From the NCBI GenBank assembly GCA_963844855.1, contig CAWJQP010000046.1:248001-312000 (forward strand): a stretch of 64,000 bases of DNA. Direction: 5' to 3'. A model generated the notes under the pieces. The model did not search any database. It was not told the DNA's origin and worked only from the letters and a program-made list of their open reading frames with translations. This stretch comes from DASQDN01 sp963844855. GTDB taxonomy: Bacteria > Acidobacteriota > Terriglobia > Bryobacterales > Bryobacteraceae. Of this stretch, positions 36,540-45,990 are shown one piece after another. Position 1 is the first letter of the stretch; the number at the start of each line of letters is the position of its first letter. A program made the position numbers and the translations under genes.

Positions 36540-37730
36540 ATGGCACAGAGTGCAGTTGCAGATAAAGCGATCACGAACAGCATGATCGCAGATCCAATCA
36601 TGATGTCGGAAGTCGTCGACCTCTCCGACCGGAAATTAAAGGCGATTGCGAAGCGGGCCCTCCGAAGCCTGCAATTGGAAGCGGAGAAAGCGATCGCAAA
36701 TATCGCTGATCCGATTACCTATCCGCGAGCTACCAGTTCCGATGAGCCCAACCGAAGCTCTTCGGCCGAGGACGTTTTGGCCGCCTGGTTCACCAGGTTG
36801 GACAAGACGAAGCAGGAAGCCGCAGTAAACAAGGTGATGGCCTCCGTCAAGGCGGGCGGCACGGAACGGAACGACTTCTATGGCGACTTGTCGAAAGTAG
36901 ACTACCAGTCGGCAGTGCCGATGTTCGAACAGGCGCTGGCGCTTCCGATGCCCGACGATCTGAGAATGCCGCTCGACTACCTCGCGAGTCTGACCAAGTT
37001 CGAGGGGCAGATCATCGTGCCGTGTCCGCTACAGCCTGCCCCGGAAAACCCGCCGGCTCCCGAAGAAAGCCTCACACGGTCTATGCGCGCCGTTCCGGGG
37101 GCCGGCCTGACTGGAACCACCAACAAGCTGGAGTTCCGCATTCACCGCGTGAAGTGTATTGACGAGACTGACCCCGAGTTCCTCGGCGACGATGAGATCG
37201 GCATGGGAGGCACGACCGTTGACCAGAGCGGCGTCACCCGTAAGGTGAGTCCCTTCCAGGTCCGCTCCGATTTCGATGACGGCGAATCGCAAATCTATTC
37301 TCCACCCCGCCGGTTCACCTCATTCGACCTGACGGCAGGAACGACGTTCCCCAAGACATACGTTGTCACTCTGGTACTCGCCGAGACGGACATGGGAGGT
37401 CTCCAGGACTTCATCAACTTACTCTGGGATAAGGCCAAAGGACAGGTGCTGGCGTGGATCAGTGCCGCGGTCGGGGGCGTAATCGGCTCGACAGTTCCGA
37501 TCCTCGGCACCATCATCGGGGCCGTTGTCGGTTACCTCGTCGGGCTGTTGGTGAACTGGCTGATTACGCTGCTCGGCGACGATGTCTTCCCAGCCTTCAC
37601 CACGTCGATCACGATTCCATCGCTCGATCATCGCTTCAACGGTCTGACCGACAGCCCGAACGCGTCAAGGTTCTTTTCCGGCTACGGCGGGAAATACGAG
37701 GTGGTATTCGACTGGCGACTGTTCTCCTGA
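36540..37730 (+). CDS. unrecognised protein with glycine-zipper hydrophobic C-terminus
   Basis: 396 residues from the ATG at 36540, which has GAGGAG 7 bases before it (an ATG at 36534 is too close). The N-terminal ~160 residues are helical (LSDRKLKAIAKRALRSLQLE, EDVLAAWFTRLDKTKQEAAV, DYQSAVPMFEQALALP). A Pro-rich linker (CPLQPAPENPPAPEE) leads to a beta-rich middle (TNKLEFRIHRVKCIDETDPE, DEIGMGGTTVDQSGVTRKVS, KTYVVTLVLAETDMGG). Near residues 300-350 a long hydrophobic stretch with GxxxG spacing follows (ISAAVGGVIGSTVPILGTII, GAVVGYLVGLLVNWLITLLG). The end is aromatic (GYGGKYEVVFDWRLFS). There is no signal peptide. Such a C-terminal glycine zipper is typical of proteins that insert into membranes or form pores, but no family is recognised. 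Third gene of the kinase/TolB-like series. Confidence 0.75.
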   Translation: MAQSAVADKAITNSMIADPIMMSEVVDLSDRKLKAIAKRALRSLQLEAEKAIANIADPITYPRATSSDEPNRSSSAEDVLAAWFTRLDKTKQEAAVNKVMASVKAGGTERNDFYGDLSKVDYQSAVPMFEQALALPMPDDLRMPLDYLASLTKFEGQIIVPCPLQPAPENPPAPEESLTRSMRAVPGAGLTGTTNKLEFRIHRVKCIDETDPEFLGDDEIGMGGTTVDQSGVTRKVSPFQVRSDFDDGESQIYSPPRRFTSFDLTAGTTFPKTYVVTLVLAETDMGGLQDFINLLWDKAKGQVLAWISAAVGGVIGSTVPILGTIIGAVVGYLVGLLVNWLITLLGDDVFPAFTTSITIPSLDHRFNGLTDSPNASRFFSGYGGKYEVVFDWRLFS

Positions 37731-38153
37731 TTGCTGTTAGAACGCAACTTTGCGACGCGGGCCGAATACCCGCGTCGCCGTTGTCCTGCAATCTATGGAG
37801 GCTAGTTGTGCTTGGCGCGATAGTGCGCCAAACCGCGGTCGAGCATCGCTCGCGAAATGTCCAAAAACTCGAACCGTTGAGAATCCAACTAATTATGCGA
37901 AATGGCCATGTTGGTCGCGGCTGGCAGATTGAGAACGGGGGTTGGGTTGGCGAACAGTTCGTTTTTGGACCGCGATGCGACCGTCTACGGCCTGCTTGAG
38001 CGCGGTCGCGCGGGCAATGCCACTCGAGCTTCCGATAATCGGAGCGTGTCTACGACTCGTGTTCATTTTGTTAGGGCTTAACATACACGCGGGGCACTGC
38101 GATCAATTAGCTCGTTCTCCGTGCTTTCTCGCGTTGAACTAAGGAGGACGTTT
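37731..38153. other. no gene recognised; leader of a lost oxidoreductase
   Basis: Non-coding by inspection. AAGGAGG at about 38140-38146 is a perfect ribosome binding site for the short remnant that starts at 38154. Confidence 0.45.
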
Positions 38154-38219
38154 ATGGCATATGACGCCATCATTGTCGGGAGCCGTATTGCAGGATCCGC
38201 AACGGGCAGGAATCGATAG
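38154..38219 (+). pseudogene. N-terminal remnant of an FAD-dependent oxidoreductase
   Basis: Only 21 codons remain: MAYDAIIVGSRIAGSATGRN, then Arg and a stop. The first beta-strand and the G-x-R-x-A-G-S variant of the dinucleotide fold are typical of FAD-dependent monooxygenase/geranylgeranyl-reductase-type enzymes (YDAIIVGSRIAGSATA..LAR). The perfect AAGGAGG ribosome binding site is preserved, so the 5' end was left behind by a deletion directly after codon 19. Confidence 0.65.
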
Positions 38220-38379
38220 CCGGAGTAACGCGAGCGCTCGCTCTTCATGGCAACCGTCTTTCAGTTTCCTGCTGGAGTTGAACAATGCCAGAGCAACGCT
38301 CCACCACTACCGACGTTATACAGACAATGCCCCTCGGAGCTCGAGCCGCTTCTACCGCCACCATGCTTAAGACATAACA

Positions 38380-40993
38380 TCAGCCACCGTCTGCCTGTTT
38401 GAGAAAGCGCAGCCTGAAAACCGCATGACGCCCTTGCCTTCCGTAGTAGCGAAGAAAGGTCTGGCGAATCCACCACATTATCGACGCCTGTCGCGTTTGC
38501 CGAATTCATCACGTTGTTGACGCCTCCGCGCACTGCAAAACGATACTTGCCGAGACGGAACTTACGTTCGAGGTGCACGTTCAACTCAAGGTTCATGGGG
38601 AACCGCCAGGAGTTCGCGGCTCCTACAACTGCCCCGGCATCGTTTACAACTGAGAATGGGTACCCTGATCGCAGGTCGAGCATATAGGCAAACGCCCAAT
38701 TCCGACTCCACGCCGGCAGGTATCCCCAACTCAAGAAACGGTGTGGAGCGTCCCATGGCAGTCGCCCAAGATTGTCCTGAACTCGCAACCTCTGGTCGAT
38801 GCTTAAGTCGATAACCGAATTGGAAAGCGCCCTCGAGCGCGTGTAGTTCGCCATCCAGACGTAATCAGCGCCAAACGTCTGATGCAGAGTGATCGAAACT
38901 GCGTCGTACACGTCTCGACGGTCGTTGCTGAGAGCGAAAGTTACCTGTGAAGGTGTGGATTCTTGCTGCACGCTGGCCGCGTCGTACATAAACCCGCGGT
39001 CTCCACGCCGCCGGAGCACACTTGCTGTCATGCGTATTCGGGGGCCCCAGGAGCGTTCGAACCCGGCAGTGAGAATGCGAGATCGAGGCAGTCGGTAGCG
39101 TCTATTGGCACGAAATGCCGTGATCAGGGGAACGTCTACCGGATCACCTGCCGAATCGAAATGCGTTGTCATCGAATACTGATCGAGCGCCCGGGAGAAC
39201 ATCGCAATGGTCGACGCGTCATGCACCACGGCATAACCGGCCGCGACCCGGGTGCTTTGTGAGTGAAAAAGGGAGTGAGCCACAGAAGCTCGGGGTGAGA
39301 CTGCGATGCGCCCTACCAATTCGTCCCAGTCTTCGCGAATTCCGTACTCGATGGTTGTGTCAGAGCGCAATTGCCAGACATCGACCACGTACGAGGATGC
39401 CTGCGTGTTGCGAATGGAGAGAGAGCCGGGTCCGCCGAACGTGGTCCTGCTGATCAGCAATCCTTCACGGCTGTAGTTTTCATATCCCGTCCGGTACGCG
39501 TTTTGATGGTGGCGCACGACATCGATGTCCACGCCTGCTTTGATCTGATGATTGCCCCACGCGAGGAAAGCGGGCGCAAATACATTCGCTCGGATCTGGT
39601 CGCGCCGCGATCGTTGATCCGCGTTCACGAAGTAGTAACCGTCCCGTCCCTCCGGCCGAATGCGATAATAGCCGGTCCCTTGAGGCCGTTCAAATGTGTT
39701 GATGCTGGAATGAGCGTATCCGGCATCGACTACCAGTCCTCGAGCGAAGTACATCTGGTCTTTGACGCTCACGAACCGCTGCGTAGTGCCGCGATCAGTT
39801 GTTGTCGAGACCGGATCCAGGGCGGACAAGCCGTTCCCCGGAAGGTTCTCGAATCCGCCGAGCAGGTCGAGACTCAATATCTGTGAAGGTGTCAGGTTTA
39901 GCTGTCCGTGCAACAAGCTGGTGCCGCGTAACCGAGAGGTTCGGTCCTGACCGCGCGGGAGGTCAGGAATAACGGCAACACTGTATTCTCCATCGACGCT
40001 TTCGGAGAACCAGGCGCGCCCTCGAAGTATCGGGCCGGAGATGTTGAACCGCGGCGACCACGTACCGATGTGCAGACCCTTTTGTGTTTCAATGCCAGGG
40101 ACAAAGTTGGTTGCCGAATAACGAAACCGGTCGTCTCCATTTGTCGTTTGGATGGTGAGTGCGCCCGCAGATCCCTTGCCGAACTCCGGTGAGTAACGGC
40201 CGCTTGCGTACTCCACAGATCGAACTGACTCGACTGGCAAACGAGTTGTGAAACGGCCTGTGACTGGATCGGCAACATTGAAGCCGTTTAAGGAGAAATA
40301 CACCTGCTCCTCTGCACCACCATCGAAGCTGAGCCTGCCATTGGGTTGACGGAGAACACCCGGCATTATTGGCAGCGCATTGCGAAAGTCCCGGGTGGCG
40401 GGATAGGGTACGTCGATGATTTGCCGACCGGTGATGCGGCGCTCCGAAGTCGTGCCTTGAACATCTACTCCGGGCACAATGGCCGAAACGTTAATCGCTT
40501 CAGAGGTCTGCCGTAGCCGCGGCAAGACTATGACAAACTCGTCCGCCGGATCCGTGAGGCTGATTGTTTTCTCGTGTATAGCGAAGAAACCGTCCCGCTC
40601 AGCGCTCAGTAGATGCTCGCCCGGCTGAAAGCGGAGACGGAAGTCCCCGGCATGATCGGAAATCGCAGTCGCGTGAACCGTCAAACCAGATGAGCGCCCA
40701 GAGCGGAGTGTGATCCGAACGCTCTCTATCGCTGTACTGTTCTCGTCTATGACTCGACCGATAAAGTCGACTTCCTGCGCTGTAGCGCAGCCGGATGCCA
40801 GGAATATTAGTAGGGTAGTCGGTAATAATGAACCGCTGCAGGAGCCGCGACATCCAGGCGTCCCAACAAGGGTACAAGTTCGACCCACACCAAAGGATAT
40901 ATCCGCCAGTTGTACTCGTGCGAAACGCGGTTTCGACGCCTTTCGACTGACAGCGTTACAGCCAAATAGCCGGTCAGCGGGAGCCGCTGCCAC
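38380..40993 (-). pseudogene. Oar-like TonB-dependent receptor, frameshifted near its end
   Basis: About 870 residues. A hydrophobic signal (LLPTTLLIFLASGCATAQE) precedes a carboxypeptidase-regulatory/CnaB-like domain (VDFIGRVIDENSTAIESVRI, DHAGDFRLRFQPGEHLL). A plug-like segment follows (PYPATRDFRNALPIMPGVLR, GGAEEQVYFSLNGFNVADPV, GRYSPEFGKGSAGALTIQTT), then a long beta-barrel. Near 38470 one base is inserted (CCAGACC); the native C-terminus TFLRYYGRQGRHAVFRLRFL KQADGG, with stop at 38380-38382, is in another frame. The last barrel strand (VFRLRFL) is therefore lost in the main frame. The start at 40993 is uncertain; a start closer to the signal peptide is likely. Such receptors import or display bulky substrates; ligand unknown. 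Confidence 0.8.
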
Positions 40994-41177
40994 ATGATCA
41001 TCGCAATACTAAAACTAGAAAGAAAAGAAATTGTACGGGGTGTCATCGCTCGTAACAGGTTTCTACTGGCGCTGGCATCGGTGCGGTGTCGCGGTTCCGC
41101 AATTTAGGTGGAATCGTATGGACGCAGGATGGTGATTCCCCGATGCCTCAGAGCGCCTTCTCAAGTTCCGGGCTATC

Positions 41178-41325
41178 TCACAGGAATTTGATGTGCTCCT
41201 TCATGGCCCTCGCGATCGGCGGCACATCCTGCCGCTTCGACTCCGCATGCAGAACGCCACGCAAGCACGCCTTCAACTTGGCGTCGTGGCCCTGGGCGAA
41301 CCTGAGCGCGTAGCGTCCTAAAACT
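41178..41325 (-). pseudogene. C-terminal fragment of a small unknown protein
   Basis: Reads RYALRFAQGHDAKLKACLRG, then VLHAESKRQDVPPIARAMKE and HIKFL to a stop at 41178-41180. The FA.GHDAKLKA motif recurs in the tails of several small bacterial proteins. An upstream stop in the same frame and no start mark it as a leftover. Confidence 0.4.
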
Positions 41326-41407
41326 CAATCTGATTGAAACCACAGGTGCGTAGAGCTGTCTGATCGAACGTCGGATGCCGGCCAAGCTAAGCTGAGCTAG
41401 ACGAATA

Positions 41408-41633
41408 TCAGAACAGGTATTTGAGACCAAATTGTATAATTCGTCCGTCTGTCGCCGACGTGATGCGTCCGTATTGATTCGCGGAATCCGGATTGGTTCC
41501 TGGTGCGCCGAAGTTCGGTCGGTTCAGAGCATTGAACAGCTCTGTCCGGAACTGCAACTGGTGTGAATCTCGCAATCCTCGGAAACGTTTTTGTATTCCG
41601 GCCGTGAAGTCAATCGTTCCGGGTGCTTTCAGT
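41408..41633 (-). pseudogene. C-terminal end of an Oar-like receptor, cut by an IS6 element
   Basis: Reads LKAPGTIDFTAGIQKRFRGL, then LQFRTELFNALNRPNFGAPG and DGRIIQFGLKYLF with its stop at 41408-41410. FRTELFNALNRPNFGAPG and an aromatic last residue are the signature of the final strands of this receptor class. The IS6 end at 41634 cuts it; the rest of the gene is not on the other side. Confidence 0.75.
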
Positions 41634-42396
41634 GGCTCTGGTGCAAATATCCGGCGCAGGTCAGTCGCGCCGTGAAAAGTGATTGATGGTGATTATGCTC
41701 CGATGACGGCTGTCCAGATTTCTGGAATCGTCGTCGGTCGGCCGGGCAGCTTGCCGACCTTGAACTGGTGCTTCCTGATTTTCGCTGCGAGTTCAATTCC
41801 GCTGATCGTGATAGCCGCTGTCTGGAATCGCTTAAAGCCCAGCATCGGTCCGATCCGTTGCTTGACGCGACGGTGGTCTTGCTCGATTCCGTTATTAAGA
41901 TACTTGCTCGAACGGACCCGCACTCGCTTCGGCATCTTTCCTTCGGCCTTCAATTCCCGAACCGCCCGATGCGAGGCGGCATAGGCGTCGAGAGTGATGA
42001 TGCGCGGCGTTCCATTGTGCCTGTCCATGGCGAATTACCAATTGGCTCAATTTGCTGGATTTGGTGTGCATATACGACTGCCGGGATGCACGACTTCCCA
42101 TATAAAAAAATATTTCATCGGGAGACAGCGAACCGTTCGCGAACCTCTGTAACATTCTTATTTCTGGCGAATGCGCGTAGACTTTTTCATTTCCGCATCT
42201 CGTTGGATTCTGAGAAGCTTCGAGTTTTCGGACTATACGAGGACAGGAGTAGCTGAGCTTGAAGCGTAGGTACCAGTTCACGCACTGAATGATCGCGTCA
42301 GCCGAGAACCAGCGCTTTTGAAACAGCGGGTTACGGGTTGTCTGGCGTCGATGGGCCATGTCCTTTCATTGTCACGTTCCAAGGTGCAACAGAGCC
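41634..42396 (-). mobile_element. IS6-like insertion sequence (763 bp)
   Basis: The ends are GGCTCTGGTGCA (41634) and, on the other strand, GGCTCTGTTGCA ending at 42396: an inverted pair with one mismatch, like the GGCxxTGTTGCA tips of IS6/IS26 elements. The flanking 8 bases (CTTTCAGT and CCCCGCGA) do not match, so no target duplication remains. Confidence 0.7.
41693..42359 (-). pseudogene. IS6-like transposase, frameshifted
   Basis: The N-terminal frame (from 42359) reads FQKRWFSADAIIQCVNWYLR, FKLSYSCPRIVRKLEASQNP. The C-terminal frame (from 42028) has GTPRIITLDAYAASHRAVRE, SSKYLNNGIEQDHRRVKQRI (catalytic Glu) and GFKRFQTAAITISGIELAAK. The two overlap near 41900-42000, and the part with the first catalytic Asp is scrambled between frames. 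The coding region fills the IS between the two ends at 41634 and 42396. Not functional as read. Confidence 0.7.
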
Positions 42397-42510
42397 CCCC
42401 GCGATCCAGTTGTCGTATTTAAATCATTCGTAACTGAATTGTTTCCAGCGTGGTTGTCAGTACGTGAATTAAGCTGGCCTCCATCGTGCGCGTTGTGTAT
42501 TGTAGACATC

Positions 42511-42954
42511 ATGGATAGATCCCTCACAGAAATGGCGATCAGAGGACTGGAAGTCGAGAGACAAAGAATTGACGATGCCATTCGCGACCTGAGATCCCAG
42601 ATTGAAACTGGGCCAGGCCGCCAGAAGCAGCAGAGTGCGCAAACGTCGAAACGAGAGACCGAAACCCGGACCCAGGCCCAGTCCGAAACCCACCGGGAAA
42701 CCCACCCCGCGCAAACGAAGAATCAAATCACTGCTGCAGGGCGGCAGCGCATCGCTGAAGCGAATAGACGTAGGGCGCAGCTTCGGAAGGAGAGCGCAAC
42801 TGGCACAAAGGCCGCGCCAACGCCGGCCAAGAAAACAGCGGCAAAACGTGGTGGACTGACGCCGGAAGGCCGAGCGCGTTTGGCAGAAGCAGTACGACAG
42901 CGCAACATCGCGGGAGCCGCAGCGAGAAAAAAAGCCGCGTCGAAACAGTCATAG
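42511..42954 (+). CDS. basic Ala/Lys/Arg/Gln-rich small protein
   Basis: 147 residues from an ATG at 42511. The N-terminal 30 residues form a helix (MDRSLTEMAIRGLEVERQRI, DDAIRDLRSQIE). A long low-complexity middle of Thr, Gln, Glu and Arg follows (SKRETETRTQAQSETHRETH). The C-terminus carries two similar basic helical units: ITAAGRQRIAEANRRRAQLR and LTPEGRARLAEAVRQRNIAG, with Lys/Ala-rich linkers (ATGTKAAPTPAKKTAAKRGG; RKKAASKQS). The pattern resembles histone-H1-like or HU-tail nucleoid proteins common in Acidobacteriota, so DNA binding is a reasonable guess. Intact. Confidence 0.6.
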   Translation: MDRSLTEMAIRGLEVERQRIDDAIRDLRSQIETGPGRQKQQSAQTSKRETETRTQAQSETHRETHPAQTKNQITAAGRQRIAEANRRRAQLRKESATGTKAAPTPAKKTAAKRGGLTPEGRARLAEAVRQRNIAGAAARKKAASKQS

Positions 42955-42964
42955 CATTGAGGAA

Positions 42965-43115
42965 CGGCGCGGGCGCTGGCGTGCGCTCGCAAATCTCCAA
43001 GCCCGAGCTTTAGAAGTTCGCCATGGATCTTCGGAGCGCCCCAGCCTGCCTTCTCCATAATCGCTGCCGAACTCAAACAACTGCCGCCGAATGAGGCCCA
43101 CACTCCCCTGCGGGC
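42965..43115 (-). pseudogene. fragment of rve-type transposase
   Basis: Two frames give LIRRQLFEFGSDYGEG and then GWGAPKIHGELLKLGLEICE. The second is the conserved (G/N)WGAPKIHGELLKLG helix of the rve-type transposases elsewhere in the window. Nothing more of the gene is present. Confidence 0.6.
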
Positions 43116-43511
43116 TCCGGTGGTCAACATCCTTGACGCGCTACAGCGCAGCTTGCAGGTGACGGCAGACAAAGACAGCCTGGAGAAAACTGCAGCCGAG
43201 CCGTGCGACCTCACCGGCCGAGAGAGCCAAGGGCTCGACAGAAAGCGCAAGCTGACACATAAGCGCGCGAAGATGCGCTCACTTTGGGTTCGAATTCAGA
43301 CCGATCTGATTTGAATGCACCCTAGTACCGAACGGGAAAGACTCCCAGTGCATCGAAGTTCGAATTCAGGCCGGGGCGCCAAGATTTCGTTTCTCACTCT
43401 CACGTACCGAAGCTAAAATCCTGCAGCGCTTTGGATCGCGACTTCCCACGAAAGCTGTTAAATCACGGTCTAGCACCCATACCGAATTGCCAGAACTTGA
43501 CACACACAACT

Positions 43512-43552
43512 CCAGACGGCGAGTCGGGGAGAGTCGAGAGAGGGGAACCTCC
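43512..43552. ncRNA. structured motif, copy 2
   Basis: CCAGACGGCGAGTCGGGGA followed by a GAGAGAGGGGAACCTCC stem-loop, the counterpart of the element at 17884. It lies about 100 bases before the amine oxidase start. Identity unknown. Confidence 0.3.
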
Positions 43553-43652
43553 ATATGCCACACGCTCGCTAAAACGTGTCGACGAGATCCAGGATGTACA
43601 ATCTCGTGATAAGCACTCTCACGTCCGGGCATCCCCAATTCGAGGACTATTC

Positions 43653-45590
43653 ATGGCATTACATCCGTTGGAACCGCTCTCGGCGGCGGAGGTCGAGCGT
43701 GCAGTTGCGCTCCTTCGAACCTTGCAGGAGTTTACACCGCACACTCGCATCATCAGCATCATGCTGAAGGAACCCGCCAAGGACGTCGTGCACGGATGGC
43801 CGGATATCGAAGCGCCCGACCGGGAGGCAGAAGCGGTAGTGCACGACAATGCTCGAAACGCCTGCTTTCACCTTGACCTGAACCTGAACACAGGTTGCGT
43901 TACGCCAGCGCGTTATGCACCGCCGGGTTCGCAGCCTACGATGTCTATAGACGAGCAAGTCGAATGTGAACAGGCCGTCCTTGCGAGTGAAGAGTTCCGG
44001 GCAGCTCTCAGGCGACAGTACGGCATCGAAGATACAACGCTCGTCATGGTCGACATCTGGAGCGCTGGAAACTACGGATCGGAGGAAGATCGATCACGCC
44101 GTTTAGCTCGCCCGCTCTGTTTCGTGCGTGCCGATCCAACGGACAACGGCTATGCACGTCCCATCGAGGGCATTCGTCCTGTTGTCGACCTTAACCTGAT
44201 GCAGGTGATTCGCGTGGAAGAATACGGCGATTGGCCTCTGCCGCCGACCGATGGGAACTACGCGGCCGCCCGCGTTGCAGACCAAAGACGCGATATCAAG
44301 CCACTGACCATCACCCAGCCTCACGGACCCAGTTTCGAACTTGAGGGCAACCAGATGGAATGGCAGAAGTGGAAGTTCGTCATCGGTTTCAACGCGCGCG
44401 AAGGACTCACTCTGCATCACGTCCGTTATCGGGATCAGGACCGGGACCGCTCCGTCCTGTACCGTGCGTCGCTGACGGAGATGGTCGTGCCGTATGGCGA
44501 TCCAGCGCCACAGCAGGCGCGAAAAAACGCATTCGATGTAGGCGAGTACGGCATGGGCATGTGCGCCAATAGTCTTCGTCTCGGATGTGACTGCCTCGGC
44601 CATATCGTGTATCTCGACGCTCATGTTTGCAGCAGTCGAGGTGAACCGCTCACGATCCCGAACGCGATCTGCATTCATGAGGAGGATTGCGGCATCCTAT
44701 GGAAACACACTGACCGCCGCTTGCCGGACTCGCCCGAAGTGCGTCGTTCCCGGCGGCTTGTCGTTTCATCCATATCGACGGTCGAGAACTATGAGTACGG
44801 GTTCTTCTGGTATTTCTACCAGGACGGAAACATTCAATTCGAGATCAAGCTTACGGGGATTCTCTCGCTCGGAGCACTACACCCCGGTGAGACGTCTCCT
44901 TACGGAGCACTCGTCGCTCCGCAGTTATACGCGCCAAATCATCAACACTTCTTCAACGTTCGCCTCGACTTTGATCTGGACGGTGTGGCGAACAGCGTTC
45001 AGCGCATTGATATCGAACCGGATCCCATAGACGAGACCAACAGTTTTGAAAATGCGTTCCAGGTAAAAGCAGCTACGCTGACAACGGAGAAAGAAGCACG
45101 AGGTCACCTAAAACTGCAGACGGCTCGAACATGGCGGATCATTAATCCGGCCCGAAGGAACCGTGTCGGACAGCCCGTCGCTTATAAGTTCATTCCCGGA
45201 GATAACTCCTTTCCCTTTGCCTCAACAAACGCCTGGTGGAGAAAGCGAGCGGGGTTCGTCAACCATCACGTCTGGGTAACTCCATATCGTGAAGACGAGA
45301 GGTATGCGGCCGGCAATTATCCGAACCAAAGCGGAGGGGGTGACGGCCTGTCGAAGTGGACCGAGGCTGATCGTCCACTGGTCGATACCGACGTTGTGTT
45401 CTGGTATACCTTTGGTCACACGCACATTCCGCGACCAGAGGATTATCCGGTCATGCCGACCTCTTACATCGGGTTCCTGCTCAAACCGAACGGTTTCTTC
45501 GACCGCAACCCTGCGAATGATCTTCCCGCCTCCGAGGCGAAGAAACTGGACGGCACTCCGCTTCAGACACCGAAATCCTGTTGCCATTGA
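43653..45590 (+). CDS. copper amine oxidase (primary-amine oxidase)
   Basis: 645 residues from the ATG at 43653, which has CGAGGA about 6 bases upstream. The family needs copper and a self-made topaquinone cofactor and oxidises primary amines to aldehydes with release of H2O2 and ammonia. Key residues are present: the catalytic base Asp295 in FDVGEYGMG, Tyr380 in ENYEYGF (the topaquinone precursor), copper ligands His430 and His432 in NHQHFFNVRLD, and His591 in GHTHIPRPEDYPVMP. The N-terminal part (LEPLSAAEVERAVALLRTLQ) matches the first amine-oxidase N domain. No signal peptide is seen, so a cytoplasmic enzyme is expected, unlike periplasmic MaoA/TynA. Length is normal and the frame intact, although the surroundings are full of transposon debris, which suggests acquisition. 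Neither an aldehyde dehydrogenase nor a permease is adjacent. Confidence 0.93.
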   Translation: MALHPLEPLSAAEVERAVALLRTLQEFTPHTRIISIMLKEPAKDVVHGWPDIEAPDREAEAVVHDNARNACFHLDLNLNTGCVTPARYAPPGSQPTMSIDEQVECEQAVLASEEFRAALRRQYGIEDTTLVMVDIWSAGNYGSEEDRSRRLARPLCFVRADPTDNGYARPIEGIRPVVDLNLMQVIRVEEYGDWPLPPTDGNYAAARVADQRRDIKPLTITQPHGPSFELEGNQMEWQKWKFVIGFNAREGLTLHHVRYRDQDRDRSVLYRASLTEMVVPYGDPAPQQARKNAFDVGEYGMGMCANSLRLGCDCLGHIVYLDAHVCSSRGEPLTIPNAICIHEEDCGILWKHTDRRLPDSPEVRRSRRLVVSSISTVENYEYGFFWYFYQDGNIQFEIKLTGILSLGALHPGETSPYGALVAPQLYAPNHQHFFNVRLDFDLDGVANSVQRIDIEPDPIDETNSFENAFQVKAATLTTEKEARGHLKLQTARTWRIINPARRNRVGQPVAYKFIPGDNSFPFASTNAWWRKRAGFVNHHVWVTPYREDERYAAGNYPNQSGGGDGLSKWTEADRPLVDTDVVFWYTFGHTHIPRPEDYPVMPTSYIGFLLKPNGFFDRNPANDLPASEAKKLDGTPLQTPKSCCH

Positions 45591-45833
45591 TGAGGTGCAG
45601 AGCAGCAGGCAATCTGGTTGGCGCCGTGATCAGGTCATTTCTGCGAAAATATCTGTAAAACAAAACGTGATGGGCGTGGTATCGAAAGCTCATCGCTTAC
45701 ACAAGACCACACTAAACACTGGAAGTAGGCCAAACTACGACCCTATTCCGCTAGAGACTAGACACAAGCGCGCCTACACAAGACGGTTCCGTTGCGAAAA
45801 TCAGCGGGCGCACAAATGGCTGATTGAGAGCGA
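45591..45833. other. no gene recognised
   Basis: Spacer after the amine oxidase, without motifs. Confidence 0.4.
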
Positions 45834-45990
45834 TTACGCGGCGAACAACTTGCCGATGAACTTCGCTTGGCGACGGGATCGCTCTTGGCTACCCACCTCA
45901 CTCTGGCTGTTCTCACCATGTCCATTTCTTCGATGCCTCACAAGGTCCGCCATGCTGTCGGCAGCGAACCGTTGTCGTGCGCAGAAATTC
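45834..45990 (-). pseudogene. C-terminal fragment of an IS6-like transposase
   Basis: Reads AWRTL, a stop, GIEEMDMVRTARVRWVAKSD and, after a frame change, RQAKFIGKLFAA with a stop at 45834-45836. This aligns with the end of the IS6 transposase at 56.9 kb (AWRTLQGIETMNMIRKGQVR, GQANFVGRLFGL). Confidence 0.6.

Noticed and set aside
42723..43250. A 175-residue minus-strand frame as a gene
   Set aside because: Only a short transposase helix in it is meaningful; the rest is antisense to the basic Ala/Lys-rich protein.
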